A stretch of DNA of 64,000 nucleotides, taken from Bdellovibrionales bacterium (GTDB lineage Bacteria; Bdellovibrionota; UBA1018). Shown here in pieces: positions 25,648 to 36,240 of this stretch (position 1 is the stretch's first letter; each line of letters starts with the position of its first letter). Where the stretch lies: NCBI GenBank assembly GCA_018266355.1, contig JAFEAP010000029.1:647414-711413 (forward strand), read 5' to 3'. Both the position numbers and the translations under genes were made by a program. The notes under the pieces were generated by a model. It did no database searches and was not told the origin of the DNA. It saw nothing but the letters and a program-made list of their open reading frames with translations.

Positions 25648-26529
25648 ATGCTTTCCGAAGAACTGCGCAAAAAAGTGAAGCAGATCGAGGTCACCACGAA
25701 ACGGGTGATCGACGACGTCATGAGCGGCGGATATCGAAGCCACTTCAAGGGCCAAGGTATGCAGTTCTCCGAACACCGGGTTTACGTCGCCGGCGACGAC
25801 GTTCGGCACATCGATTGGAAGGTCAGCGCGCGCTCGAAGGAGACCCTCGTGAAGAAGTTCGAAGAGGAGCGGGAATTGAACGTGCTCTTCGTCGTCGACT
25901 TCTCGGGCTCGGGACTTTTCGGATCGAAGAAGACGACGAAGACCGAAGCGAGCGCCGAGATCGCGGCGCTGCTCGCGACGGCCGCCGAGGCTTCCGGGGA
26001 CAAGACGGGGCTCATCCTCTTCGCCGGCGAGATCGAGAAGCGGGTCGCGCCGAAGAAGGGGCGTTCGCACCTCCTCCGGATCGTGCGCGACATCCTCGAA
26101 GCGGAACCGAAATCGAAGGGGACGAACCTGAAAGGGGCGCTCGAAAGCGCGGCCCGCGTGATGAAGCATCAGGGAATCGTCTTCGTGATCTCCGATTTCA
26201 TCGCCGAAAACTACGATACGGCGCTGAAAAAGCTCGCGCGGAAGCACGAAGTCGTCGCCATCCGCGTGCGGGATCGCCACGAATGGGACATTCCGAACGT
26301 CGGCGCGATCGCCGTCGTCGATCCGGAGACGGGCGAGGAGGGGATCGTCGATCCGCGCTCCTACCGCTTCCGGAAATGGTTCGATAACTACAAGAAGGAA
26401 GTCGACGCCCGACTGAAGAACGCCCTGCGGGGCGCGAGCGTCGAGGAACTTCCCATCGAGACACGGGAGGATCATGTCCAAGCCGTGGTTCGCTTCTTTC
26501 AAGCGCGCCGCCGCCTGCGTCGGCGTTAG
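25648..26529 (+). CDS. DUF58 protein of the moxR/Bat operon
   Basis: A 293-residue soluble protein of the DUF58 family, which carries a degenerate von Willebrand A fold. The family hallmark GGYRSHFKGQGMQFSEHRVYVAGDDVRHIDWKVSAR lies at about residues 27-65. It is followed by the MIDAS-like DFSGSG, TNLKGALESAARV and ISDF. It lies 19 bases after moxR and overlaps the next gene by 56 bases in another frame. Thought to be a MoxR partner; direct function unknown. Confidence 0.9.
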   Translation: MLSEELRKKVKQIEVTTKRVIDDVMSGGYRSHFKGQGMQFSEHRVYVAGDDVRHIDWKVSARSKETLVKKFEEERELNVLFVVDFSGSGLFGSKKTTKTEASAEIAALLATAAEASGDKTGLILFAGEIEKRVAPKKGRSHLLRIVRDILEAEPKSKGTNLKGALESAARVMKHQGIVFVISDFIAENYDTALKKLARKHEVVAIRVRDRHEWDIPNVGAIAVVDPETGEEGIVDPRSYRFRKWFDNYKKEVDARLKNALRGASVEELPIETREDHVQAVVRFFQARRRLRRR

Positions 26530-27544
26530 CGCGGTCCTCGGGCTCGCCGTCCTCTCGGTCGACGCGCACGCCGCGAAGAACCGGAAGGTGGCCGCCGACG
26601 GAGGATCGGATCCGATCGCGGGACTCCAACCACCCGCGGGTGCCGACGCGCCCGCGGCCATGCCCGCGCTCGACCCGAAATTGCCCGAACGCTCCGTCGC
26701 GCTCTCGTCGCGCGGAGGCCAGGAGCTTCGGGTCGGCGATACCGTCTCCTATTCCCTCGAGGGCGGAGACGCCGCCGCGGAATCGCGCTGGGGACTCGAC
26801 CCCCGAATCGGGGGACTCAAGATGGGTTTCCTCTTCCGCGGAGGACGGCTTTTCACTCCGCTCATGGCGGGGGACCTCACTCTCCCCGCGCTTCCGATCG
26901 TCGACGAGAAGGGCGAGGTCGTCGCCCGCTCGGCGCCGCTCACGATCAAGATCGGATCGAACTTCAGCGAGAAAGAGCGCGGCGCCGGTCAGCCGCCGAA
27001 GCCCGAACCGGCGCTCGGGCCGCTCGAGCTTCCGTTCCCGGTTTGGATCCAATCCGCGATCGGATTCTCGATCCTCGCCTTCCTCGCGATCGGCGCGTTC
27101 TTCCTCGTTCGCTACCTGCGGCGCAAGGCCGCGGCGGCGCTCAAGAAAATGATTCCGAAGAAACCCTACGATCAAGCCGCGCTCGAAAGGATCGACGCGC
27201 TCATCAAGGCCGGACACCTCGAAAAGGGCGCCTATAAACCGTTCTATTTCGGCATTTCCGACACGCTGAAGTTCTACTTCGGCGAGCGATTCGACTTCGA
27301 CGCCCGCGAGAGCACGACCTCGGAGTTGATCGCGCTGCTCAAGGAGCGGAACGGGACCCCGGGATTGAACGACTCCGTCATCCGAAAAACGGAGAAACTC
27401 TTCGAGTCGCTCGACCCCGTGAAGTTCGCCGACCAGATCCCGGGTTCGGCCGAGGCGAAGGAAGCCCACCGGATCGCCCGAGAACTGATCACTTCGACGA
27501 AGAAAATCACGGCCGAACCTATCCTGAAGGAGGCGACGCGATGA
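26474..27544 (+). CDS. Bat-operon membrane protein (DUF4381-like)
   Basis: A 356-residue protein with an N-terminal signal or anchor segment (about residues 12-33, ending AHA), a periplasmic domain of about 150 residues with beta-rich character, one transmembrane helix (AIGFSILAFLAIGAFFLVRYL, about 195-215) and a cytoplasmic helical domain (FYFGISDTLKFYFGERF) resembling the proteins that sit between DUF58 and BatA in moxR operons. GGGAGG is five bases before the ATG, supporting this start inside the end of the DUF58 gene. It overlaps batA by ATGA. Function unknown; probably part of the envelope Bat complex. Confidence 0.72.
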   Translation: MSKPWFASFKRAAACVGVSAVLGLAVLSVDAHAAKNRKVAADGGSDPIAGLQPPAGADAPAAMPALDPKLPERSVALSSRGGQELRVGDTVSYSLEGGDAAAESRWGLDPRIGGLKMGFLFRGGRLFTPLMAGDLTLPALPIVDEKGEVVARSAPLTIKIGSNFSEKERGAGQPPKPEPALGPLELPFPVWIQSAIGFSILAFLAIGAFFLVRYLRRKAAAALKKMIPKKPYDQAALERIDALIKAGHLEKGAYKPFYFGISDTLKFYFGERFDFDARESTTSELIALLKERNGTPGLNDSVIRKTEKLFESLDPVKFADQIPGSAEAKEAHRIARELITSTKKITAEPILKEATR

Positions 27545-28524
27545 GGTTCGCGAACGCCTACGTCCTCGCGGCGCTCGTGCTCATCCCGCTCTTCCACCGC
27601 GTGTGGCGGCGGCGGAACGAGCCCGCGCGCGTGCGTTTCGCGCTGCCGATCCCGAAGAGCGTCCGGCGGTTCGATCCGACGCGGATCCTCCTCGTCCTTC
27701 GCTACGTCGCGATCCTCTTCGTCGTCCTCGCGCTCGCGCGGCCGCAGGAAAGTCATCGCTCGACCCAGCGCCAGGTCTCCGGCGTCGACTTGATGATGGT
27801 GCTCGACCTCTCGGCCTCGATGAACATCGAGGATTTGGCGGAAGAATCGCGGATGGCGACCGCGAAGCGCACGATGGAAAACTTCATCAAACGGCGGACC
27901 GACGACCGCATCGGGTTCCTCGTCTTCTCGGGCGAGGCGATGACCGCCGTCCCGCCGACCCTCGATTACGGGTTGCTCCTCGCCGCCCTCCGCAAGGCCG
28001 ATACCGGCCAGCTCAAGGACGGAACGGCGATCGGCGACGGACTCGCGACCGCCGTCGGGCGGCTGAAAAACTCGAAGGCGAAGAGCCGCGTGATCGTCCT
28101 CCTCACCGACGGGGAAAACAACGTCGGCCAGGTCGACCCGCTCACCGCGGGAGACCTCGCCGCCGGGTACGGCATCAAGGTCTACACGATCGCGATCGGG
28201 AAGGAGGGCCGCGTCCGCATGCCGATCCGTCGCAAGGGCATGCTCGGGGAGACGGTCACGACCTACCAGTGGTTCGATAACCAGTTGAACCCGGACCTGC
28301 TGAAGCAGATCTCGAAGGCGACCGACGGGAAATTCTACCGCGTCGAGGACAAAGCGACGCTCGAGAACGTCTTCGCCGACATCGATCGACTCGAAAAATC
28401 CGAGATCAAGACGAACGAGAAGGTCCGGTACGACGAGATCTTCGGGAAGCCGCTCCTCGCGTCGTTGCTCGTCCTCGGGCTCGAGCGACTGCTCGCGCGG
28501 CTCTGGTGGAGGGTGCTGCCGTGA
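27541..28524 (+). CDS. batA: BatA-type von Willebrand factor A membrane protein
   Basis: A 327-residue inner-membrane protein with hydrophobic segments at both ends of the N-terminal region (about 8-18 and 50-66), then a VWA domain with an intact metal site: DLSASM, the TAIGDGL threonine and VIVLLTDGENN. A C-terminal hydrophobic segment (PLLASLLVLGL) re-enters the membrane. AAGGAGG is eight bases before the ATG. It overlaps its upstream neighbour by 4 bases and the next gene by 4. Bat proteins were named for a presumed role in aerotolerance; the actual task is an envelope complex of unclear role. Confidence 0.9.
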   Translation: MRFANAYVLAALVLIPLFHRVWRRRNEPARVRFALPIPKSVRRFDPTRILLVLRYVAILFVVLALARPQESHRSTQRQVSGVDLMMVLDLSASMNIEDLAEESRMATAKRTMENFIKRRTDDRIGFLVFSGEAMTAVPPTLDYGLLLAALRKADTGQLKDGTAIGDGLATAVGRLKNSKAKSRVIVLLTDGENNVGQVDPLTAGDLAAGYGIKVYTIAIGKEGRVRMPIRRKGMLGETVTTYQWFDNQLNPDLLKQISKATDGKFYRVEDKATLENVFADIDRLEKSEIKTNEKVRYDEIFGKPLLASLLVLGLERLLARLWWRVLP

Positions 28525-30371
28525 AGATCCTCGGCGTCTTCTTCCTTTATCCGATGTGGCTCGCCGCCGTGGCCGCGGTGCCGGTATTTTACGTCGCCGG
28601 CCGCGTGTTGCTCGCGGCACGACGGAAGAAGTTCGGGAAGTTCCTCGAAGAGCCCGTATGGAGCCGAGTGGTTCCGGACCTCGACTGGGCGCTTCCGCGG
28701 AAGAAGCTCTTCGTATGGTGCTTCGCCGTGGGTTTCCTCTTTCTCGCGATGGCGCGTCCTCAGTGGGGCGAGTCCGAAGAAGTGATGAAGACCACCGGGC
28801 TCGACATCATGCTCGTCGTCGACGTTTCGAACTCGATGATGGCCGAAGACGTGGTGCCGAGCCGCATGAAGAAGACCCAGCACTTCATCCGCCGCTTCCT
28901 CGAGCGTGCGGTCGGCGATCGGGTCGGCCTCGTCGCCTTCGCCGGGAATTCCGCCCTCCTTTCCCCGCTCACGACCGACCTCGACTACGTCGCGGAAACG
29001 GCGGACACCCTCGCGCCCGATAGCGTGACCGCCCAAGGCACGGACATCGGCGCGGGCCTCGAAACGGCCTTGAACGCGCTCGAACGCGGCGCCGAGGACA
29101 ACTCCGGAAAAGATACCCAGGCGCCGGTTTCACGCTCGATCATCCTGATCTCCGACGGGGAGGACAACGAGGACCGGATCAACGAGATCGTCGCCGGACT
29201 CAAGAAGGAAAACCTCAAGGTCTACGTCGTCGGCGTCGGGACCGAAAAAGGGGGCCCGATCCCGGTCCGCGATCCGCAGGGCCAGACGGTCGGATTCAAA
29301 CGCGACCGCTCGGGCAAGACCGTCGTCACGTCGTTCAATCCGACCGCGCTTCGCAAGCTCGCGACCGACGCGGACGGACGCTTCTGGCAAATGACCCCCT
29401 CCGAAAACGAACTCGACGAGCTCATGAGCGAACTCGGTTCGCTCTCCCGCGGCGAGTTCGCGGAGAAGAAAGTCACCATTCGCAAGGAGCGCTTCCAGAT
29501 CCCCCTCGCGATCGCACTGCTCCTCCTGCTTTTCGAACTCGGAATGCCCGCCCGGCGGATCCGCATCGACAAGGAAAAGATCGCTCGGGGCGGCGCCGCC
29601 GCCGGATTGTTTCTCGCGTTTTTCCTCGCGTCTTCCGACGCGCGGGCAGACGAGTGGCAAGCCTACCGGGAAAACGAGAAGGGCGTGAAGGCGTTCGCCG
29701 ACGACAAGGTCTCCGAGGCGAAGGAACGCTTCTCGAACGCCCAAGTCGAAGATCCGAAGTCGCCTGCCCTCCGATTCAACCAAGGCGCGATTCACCTCAA
29801 GGAAGAGAAGTACGACGACGCCGCGAAGGTTTACGGCGAAGCGGCGGAAGCCGCCCAGCGGAACGAGGAACCCGGCCTCGCGGCGGCGGCCCTTTACGAC
29901 CAGGGCATCGCGCGCACGGCGAAGAAAGACCTGGAAGGCGCGGTCGACTCCTACCTGGCCGCCCTCGAGGAAAACGCGCACCAGCCGAACGCGGACCTCG
30001 AGAAGAAGATCCGGCGAAACCTCGAACTCCTCTTCCAGGCGAAGCAGTCCCAAGGCCAGGGAGGCGATTCGAAGGACCAAGACCAAAAAGACTCCGACAA
30101 GAAGGACAAGGGCGATCAGAACAAGTCGGGTAAGAATTCCTCCGACGGTCAGGACGACCAGAAGAAGAACGACAAGGACGGCGACAAAGATAAGGAAAAA
30201 CAGCCTCCGCACTACGCGGAATCGAACGGGAAGCGCCAATTCAAATCCCAGAAGCTCTCCAAAGAAGACGCCGACCGCGTGATGAGCGAGCTCGCGCGCC
30301 GGGAGAAGGATCTGCAGGACAAGATGAAGCGCATGAAGGGGCGGCCGCAGCCGCTTGAGAAGGATTGGTGA
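28521..30371 (+). CDS. BatB-BatC fusion: VWA domain plus TPR repeats
   Basis: A 616-residue protein with two halves. Residues 1-330: hydrophobic N-terminal segments and a VWA domain with MIDAS DVSNSM, TDIGAGLETAL and IILISDGEDN. Two hydrophobic helices follow (IPLAIALLLLLFEL and GLFLAFFLASSDARA). Residues about 370-500 hold TPR-like helices (EWQAYRENEKGVKAF, LRFNQGAIHLKEEKYDDAAKVYGEA, ALYDQGIARTAKKDLEGAVDSYLAAL). A long Lys/Asp/Gln/Ser low-complexity tail comes next. In other genomes BatB and BatC are separate proteins, and here they are one. The start GTG 28521 overlaps the batA stop (GTGA) with GGAGG eight bases upstream; GTG 28506 is less likely. Confidence 0.88.
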   Translation: MKILGVFFLYPMWLAAVAAVPVFYVAGRVLLAARRKKFGKFLEEPVWSRVVPDLDWALPRKKLFVWCFAVGFLFLAMARPQWGESEEVMKTTGLDIMLVVDVSNSMMAEDVVPSRMKKTQHFIRRFLERAVGDRVGLVAFAGNSALLSPLTTDLDYVAETADTLAPDSVTAQGTDIGAGLETALNALERGAEDNSGKDTQAPVSRSIILISDGEDNEDRINEIVAGLKKENLKVYVVGVGTEKGGPIPVRDPQGQTVGFKRDRSGKTVVTSFNPTALRKLATDADGRFWQMTPSENELDELMSELGSLSRGEFAEKKVTIRKERFQIPLAIALLLLLFELGMPARRIRIDKEKIARGGAAAGLFLAFFLASSDARADEWQAYRENEKGVKAFADDKVSEAKERFSNAQVEDPKSPALRFNQGAIHLKEEKYDDAAKVYGEAAEAAQRNEEPGLAAAALYDQGIARTAKKDLEGAVDSYLAALEENAHQPNADLEKKIRRNLELLFQAKQSQGQGGDSKDQDQKDSDKKDKGDQNKSGKNSSDGQDDQKKNDKDGDKDKEKQPPHYAESNGKRQFKSQKLSKEDADRVMSELARREKDLQDKMKRMKGRPQPLEKDW

Positions 30372-30376
30372 GGACG

Positions 30377-32407
30377 ATGCGCGCGATCGGAATACTTCGG
30401 AAGACGAACCGCGGATTTCGAGCCAAGACCGCCGTGTTCGCGCTCGCCGCGCTCGTCGGCCTTTGCGCCGCGGTCCCCGCTTTCGCCGTCGAGTTCAAAG
30501 CCGAGGCCGACCGCGAGGAAATCGCCCAGGACGAATCCGTCTCCGTGAAACTCACCGTCGAAGCCGACGGGACGGTTCCCGTCGAGTCCCCCCAGTTCGA
30601 CGCGCCCGGATTCGACGAAATCCAGAATTACCAGGGCTCGTTCGTCCAAAGTTACTACGATTCGAACGCGGGGAAGTTCAGCGCGAAGTTCAGCCGTTCG
30701 TTCACTTACGTGCTTCGCCCGAAGAATACCGGGCGGCTCGCGATCACGAACATCCGCGTAAAGGTCGACGGTCAGACCTACACCGCGGGACCGATCACCG
30801 TCATCGTCACCGGCGGGGGCGCGGGTACTCCGCCGCCGCGCGGATACGGAGGCGCCGGCGCCGGGCTTCGGGGCGCGGCGAAGAAGGGCCGGGGCACGGT
30901 GCTCTTCCTCCGGACCGAAGTCGACAAGACGAAGGTCTACAAGGGCCAGCAAATCGTCGTGAACTATTACCTCTATTCGCGCGCGCGGAACTTCAACGCG
31001 ACGGCCGATCGCTATCCGAGCTTGAACGGGTTCCTGAAAGAGGAACTCGATATCCCGGTGTTGACCGGGCGCCTCGAAGCTCAGGACGTCGTCCTCGACG
31101 GCACCGCCTACCGCCGCGTGCTCATCGCCTCGTTCGCGGCCTACCCCTTGAAAGAGGGGAAACTCACGATCGACCCGATGGAAGTGAAGGCGACCTACAT
31201 GGCCGATCGCGGAGCCGGCGGACCCCAGGGCGGCGGGATGTTCGACGACGAGGACGACCTCTTCCAGCAGTTCTTCCGCATGGCCCAACCCCAGCAGGAA
31301 AACCTCCGTAGCGAATCGGTTTCGATCGACGTCGGCGCGCTGCCCGCGGTGCCGAAGGATTTGAACTACACCGGAGCCGTCGGCGATTTCGAGGTCATCG
31401 CCGCGGCCGACCGGACCGACGTGAAGGCCCACGAAGCCGTCACGCTCACGCTCAAGATCGAGGGTAAGGGGAACATCTCGAACATCGAAACGCCGAAGAT
31501 CCCGTTGCCCGACGGATTCGAACTCTACGAGGCGAAGAGCCAGACGAAGGGCAAGGCCGGCGTCGGCGAGAAAGTCTTCGAATACCTCCTCATCCCGCGA
31601 AAAGCGGGCGATTTCACGCTCCCTCGGATCGAGCTCGGCTTCTTCGACCCGAAGAAGGGCGAGTACGTGCGCAAGGCCACCGATCCGATTCGGATCCACG
31701 TGAACGAGGGCGATCCGGGCGCCGAGAACCAGCCGCCCGCTCGACTCGATCCGACGAAGGAAATGGCCTCCCCGGTTAAGGAATCGAAACGGATTTTCGA
31801 TCTCTTCACGGGCGACGGTCCGACTCCCGAGAACGGGACGGCGTTCGACCGCGTCCGGGGAAGGGGTCCCTGGAAGCTCGTCTTGGCCCTGATCCTGGCC
31901 GGGGCGGTCCTGCTCGCGCTCCTCATCCGGTTCCGCACCGAAATCCGTAACGCGATCGCGACCTTCGGCGCGAAAAGCCGTCGGAAAGGGCGCCAAGACC
32001 GGGAATGGGCGAAAGTCCGGCGCCAGTCCGAGGAGGCAGGGCGTCTACCGTTCAACGAAATCCTAAAGTGCTTCGATTTCCTCGAATCCGAGCTCGAAGA
32101 CGCCCTCTCCGAACGGTTCGGCATCAAGGCGCGCGGTTTTACCCGGGAACAGCTCAAGGCAGCCCTTGTCGGCCAAGGACTTATCGAGCAGAATCTGTGG
32201 CAGCGGCTGTCCGAGCTGCTCGAGTTCACGGAAACCCTGCGCTTCGCCTCGAAGGCGGGCGCGGTGTCCGAGGAACGGGCCCGGAACGAGCTGAGGAAGT
32301 GGATCTCGGAATGCGAGGCGATTCTTGGGGCCCTCTCGAAAGCCGACCCTAAAAAAGTCGAAAACCGCAAAGACCAAGGCGAAAGCCGACAAGCCCGCGA
32401 AATCTGA
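30377..32407 (+). CDS. batD: BatD-type oxygen-tolerance protein
   Basis: A 676-residue exported membrane protein. The signal segment ends VPAFA (about residue 37). The periplasmic part has repeated beta domains typical of BatD (VEFKAEADREEIAQDESVSVKLTV and AAADRTDVKAHEAVTLTLKIEGKGNI, with Tyr/Gly-rich turns). A transmembrane helix at about 495-515 (LVLALILAGAVLLALLI) leads to a cytoplasmic helical tail with a DUF-like C-terminal domain. The start ATG 30377 follows GAGG. An in-frame TTG four codons earlier overlaps batB and is less likely. Last gene of the Bat operon, five bases after the fusion gene. Confidence 0.88.
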   Translation: MRAIGILRKTNRGFRAKTAVFALAALVGLCAAVPAFAVEFKAEADREEIAQDESVSVKLTVEADGTVPVESPQFDAPGFDEIQNYQGSFVQSYYDSNAGKFSAKFSRSFTYVLRPKNTGRLAITNIRVKVDGQTYTAGPITVIVTGGGAGTPPPRGYGGAGAGLRGAAKKGRGTVLFLRTEVDKTKVYKGQQIVVNYYLYSRARNFNATADRYPSLNGFLKEELDIPVLTGRLEAQDVVLDGTAYRRVLIASFAAYPLKEGKLTIDPMEVKATYMADRGAGGPQGGGMFDDEDDLFQQFFRMAQPQQENLRSESVSIDVGALPAVPKDLNYTGAVGDFEVIAAADRTDVKAHEAVTLTLKIEGKGNISNIETPKIPLPDGFELYEAKSQTKGKAGVGEKVFEYLLIPRKAGDFTLPRIELGFFDPKKGEYVRKATDPIRIHVNEGDPGAENQPPARLDPTKEMASPVKESKRIFDLFTGDGPTPENGTAFDRVRGRGPWKLVLALILAGAVLLALLIRFRTEIRNAIATFGAKSRRKGRQDREWAKVRRQSEEAGRLPFNEILKCFDFLESELEDALSERFGIKARGFTREQLKAALVGQGLIEQNLWQRLSELLEFTETLRFASKAGAVSEERARNELRKWISECEAILGALSKADPKKVENRKDQGESRQAREI

Positions 32408-32519
32408 GGCGCGAAAGAAGACGGAAACGTCCGCGACCGGAAAACGCAAAAAGTCACGGGTGGCATTGAGACCATCCGTCAACGCCGCAAGGCAACCGCT
32501 GGGAGGCGGAAAATATCCT

Positions 32520-34748
<2,229 letters not shown>

Positions 34749-34776
34749 GCTTCGACTCCTAAAATTCAGGAAAGTG

Positions 34777-34813
34777 AAGGGGCGCTCCCGGTTCGGGGCG
34801 CCCCTTAGTTTTT
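34777..34813 (+). terminator. Rho-independent terminator after glnN
   Basis: AAGGGGCGC (34777-34785) pairs with GCGCCCCTT (34798-34806), with an inner CCCG-GTT-CGGG helix and one bulged T, followed by AG and five T residues. The stop codon of the convergent reverse gene lies inside the right arm. Confidence 0.88.
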
Positions 34814-36211
34814 CCGGGTGGCGCGGGCGATCGTCAGTCCGACGACGAGGAGCGCGAAAGCGACCGCGAGAGTAAGTAGGAAAAGGGTCGGACCTTCGAC
34901 GAGGACGGTTCCCGCGAGCGAGTCGGGATCGACGAGGCTCTTCAGCCAAACGTAGAACGCGGAAGCCTGGGCAAGGCTCGCGCGGTGAACCTCGAGATTC
35001 CCCCACTGCTCCATCGCCGTCGAAAGGAAGGGAAGGTTCGAGATCCTCCGTTCGAGACCGGTGGCGTCCCGCGCGATCTGCATCCCGATGCCGAGAGAGA
35101 TCATTCCTTGGTAGAGGTGACCGAGGACAAGCGTCCAGACCGCGGAAACGGCGACGAGGATCGCGTTCGCCCGCGCGAGTCCCGGACGGAGGACGATCGC
35201 TTCCATCGCGATCCAAACCGCGGCGGCGTAGGCCCCCGTGAGGTATCGATAGGCGAACATCGACCCGTTTCCCCGCCATGCGATGCAAAGCGCCGATTCG
35301 AGGAGGATCCACGCGAAAGCTCCCCGTGCCGTCCAGCTCAACTCGCGGAAAAGGACTCCGCCGATCACGGCGACCGCGAGGAACCACGGCGCCGTGAAGG
35401 CGACTCCCCAATCCGCGCCCCAGAGGAATCTACCGAAATCGCTCCATGCGAGGCCGGCGAGCAGCTCGGGCAATCGGACTCCGCCGTACCCGTGTCCGAA
35501 CGCTACCCATCCGACGTAGGCGAGACAAAGCGCGAGCAGGACGCCGAAGGCGAGGCGGTGATTTCGCGTGAAGATCCGATCGGACCGCGAGTCGACGAAA
35601 GTTCCGGCGACCATCAAGAGCGCCGGCAGGTCATTGTAGCGGGTGAGGCAAAGGAGTCCGGCGGCGGCGAGCGCGTTCAGCGGCCGCCGCTCCTTCAGAC
35701 TCAGGACGAGGGCCGCGGCGAAAAACCATTCCATCGGGTGGGCGAGGACCTGTCTGTTCGCGGCGTAGAAAAAGGCCGAGGACGCGATGCCGGCCCCGAC
35801 GGCGAGGAACGCGCGGCGGACCGGGGGGATCCGCGGAGCGGCGAGTTCGAGGAAGCGTTCGAGGAAAAGGATCGAAGCGGTCCAAGCCGCGAACGCCTCG
35901 ATCATGATCCATGCGATCGTCCATTCGGTGACGGAGGCCGCGGACGCGACCGCGTAGCTCGCGCGCCCGAGCAGCGCGGCCGGAAGCCACGCGATCGGCG
36001 CGCCGATCGGAAAGTAGTTCTCGGTCGTTTCGCAGACTCCGGGACGGTCGAGCGCGAAGCCGAGGAAGTCGAAGAGCCGCTTCAGGTAACAACCGTCGTC
36101 GACGGACCAGAAGAACCGGTTCGTCTCGAAGAAGCCCCAGCGCGGATGGAAAAACCCGAGAAAAAGGAGGGCACAGAGCAAAAGCACCGTCGATCTTCCG
36201 CGCGCGTTCAT
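34805..36211 (-). CDS. Polytopic GT-C-like membrane glycosyltransferase, paralog 1
   Basis: A 468-residue membrane protein with about eleven hydrophobic segments. An acidic pair lies in the first loop (SVDDGCYLKRL, about residues 36-45), as in GT-C glycosyltransferases that use polyprenyl-phosphate sugars. Other conserved stretches are NYFPIGAPIAWLPAA, LTRYNDLPALLM, WRGNGSMFAYRYLTGAY. The same landmarks occur in the gene at 58903-60423, so the two are paralogs. The ATG at 36211 is chosen, because the frame is open far upstream but upstream translation is Arg-rich and not protein-like. It follows the acyltransferase gene by 29 bases, so the two form a small operon, perhaps modifying a surface glycan. 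Confidence 0.8.
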   Translation of the reverse strand: MNARGRSTVLLLCALLFLGFFHPRWGFFETNRFFWSVDDGCYLKRLFDFLGFALDRPGVCETTENYFPIGAPIAWLPAALLGRASYAVASAASVTEWTIAWIMIEAFAAWTASILFLERFLELAAPRIPPVRRAFLAVGAGIASSAFFYAANRQVLAHPMEWFFAAALVLSLKERRPLNALAAAGLLCLTRYNDLPALLMVAGTFVDSRSDRIFTRNHRLAFGVLLALCLAYVGWVAFGHGYGGVRLPELLAGLAWSDFGRFLWGADWGVAFTAPWFLAVAVIGGVLFRELSWTARGAFAWILLESALCIAWRGNGSMFAYRYLTGAYAAAVWIAMEAIVLRPGLARANAILVAVSAVWTLVLGHLYQGMISLGIGMQIARDATGLERRISNLPFLSTAMEQWGNLEVHRASLAQASAFYVWLKSLVDPDSLAGTVLVEGPTLFLLTLAVAFALLVVGLTIARATRKN

Positions 36212-36240
36212 CGATTCCGAGGGTAGCCGGTCATCCACGA

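Noticed and set aside
32325..32519. Lys-rich N-terminal extension of glutamine synthetase from a TTG start
   Set aside because: It would overlap batD and give an 807-residue enzyme. The ATG at 32520 has a ribosome site and normal family length.
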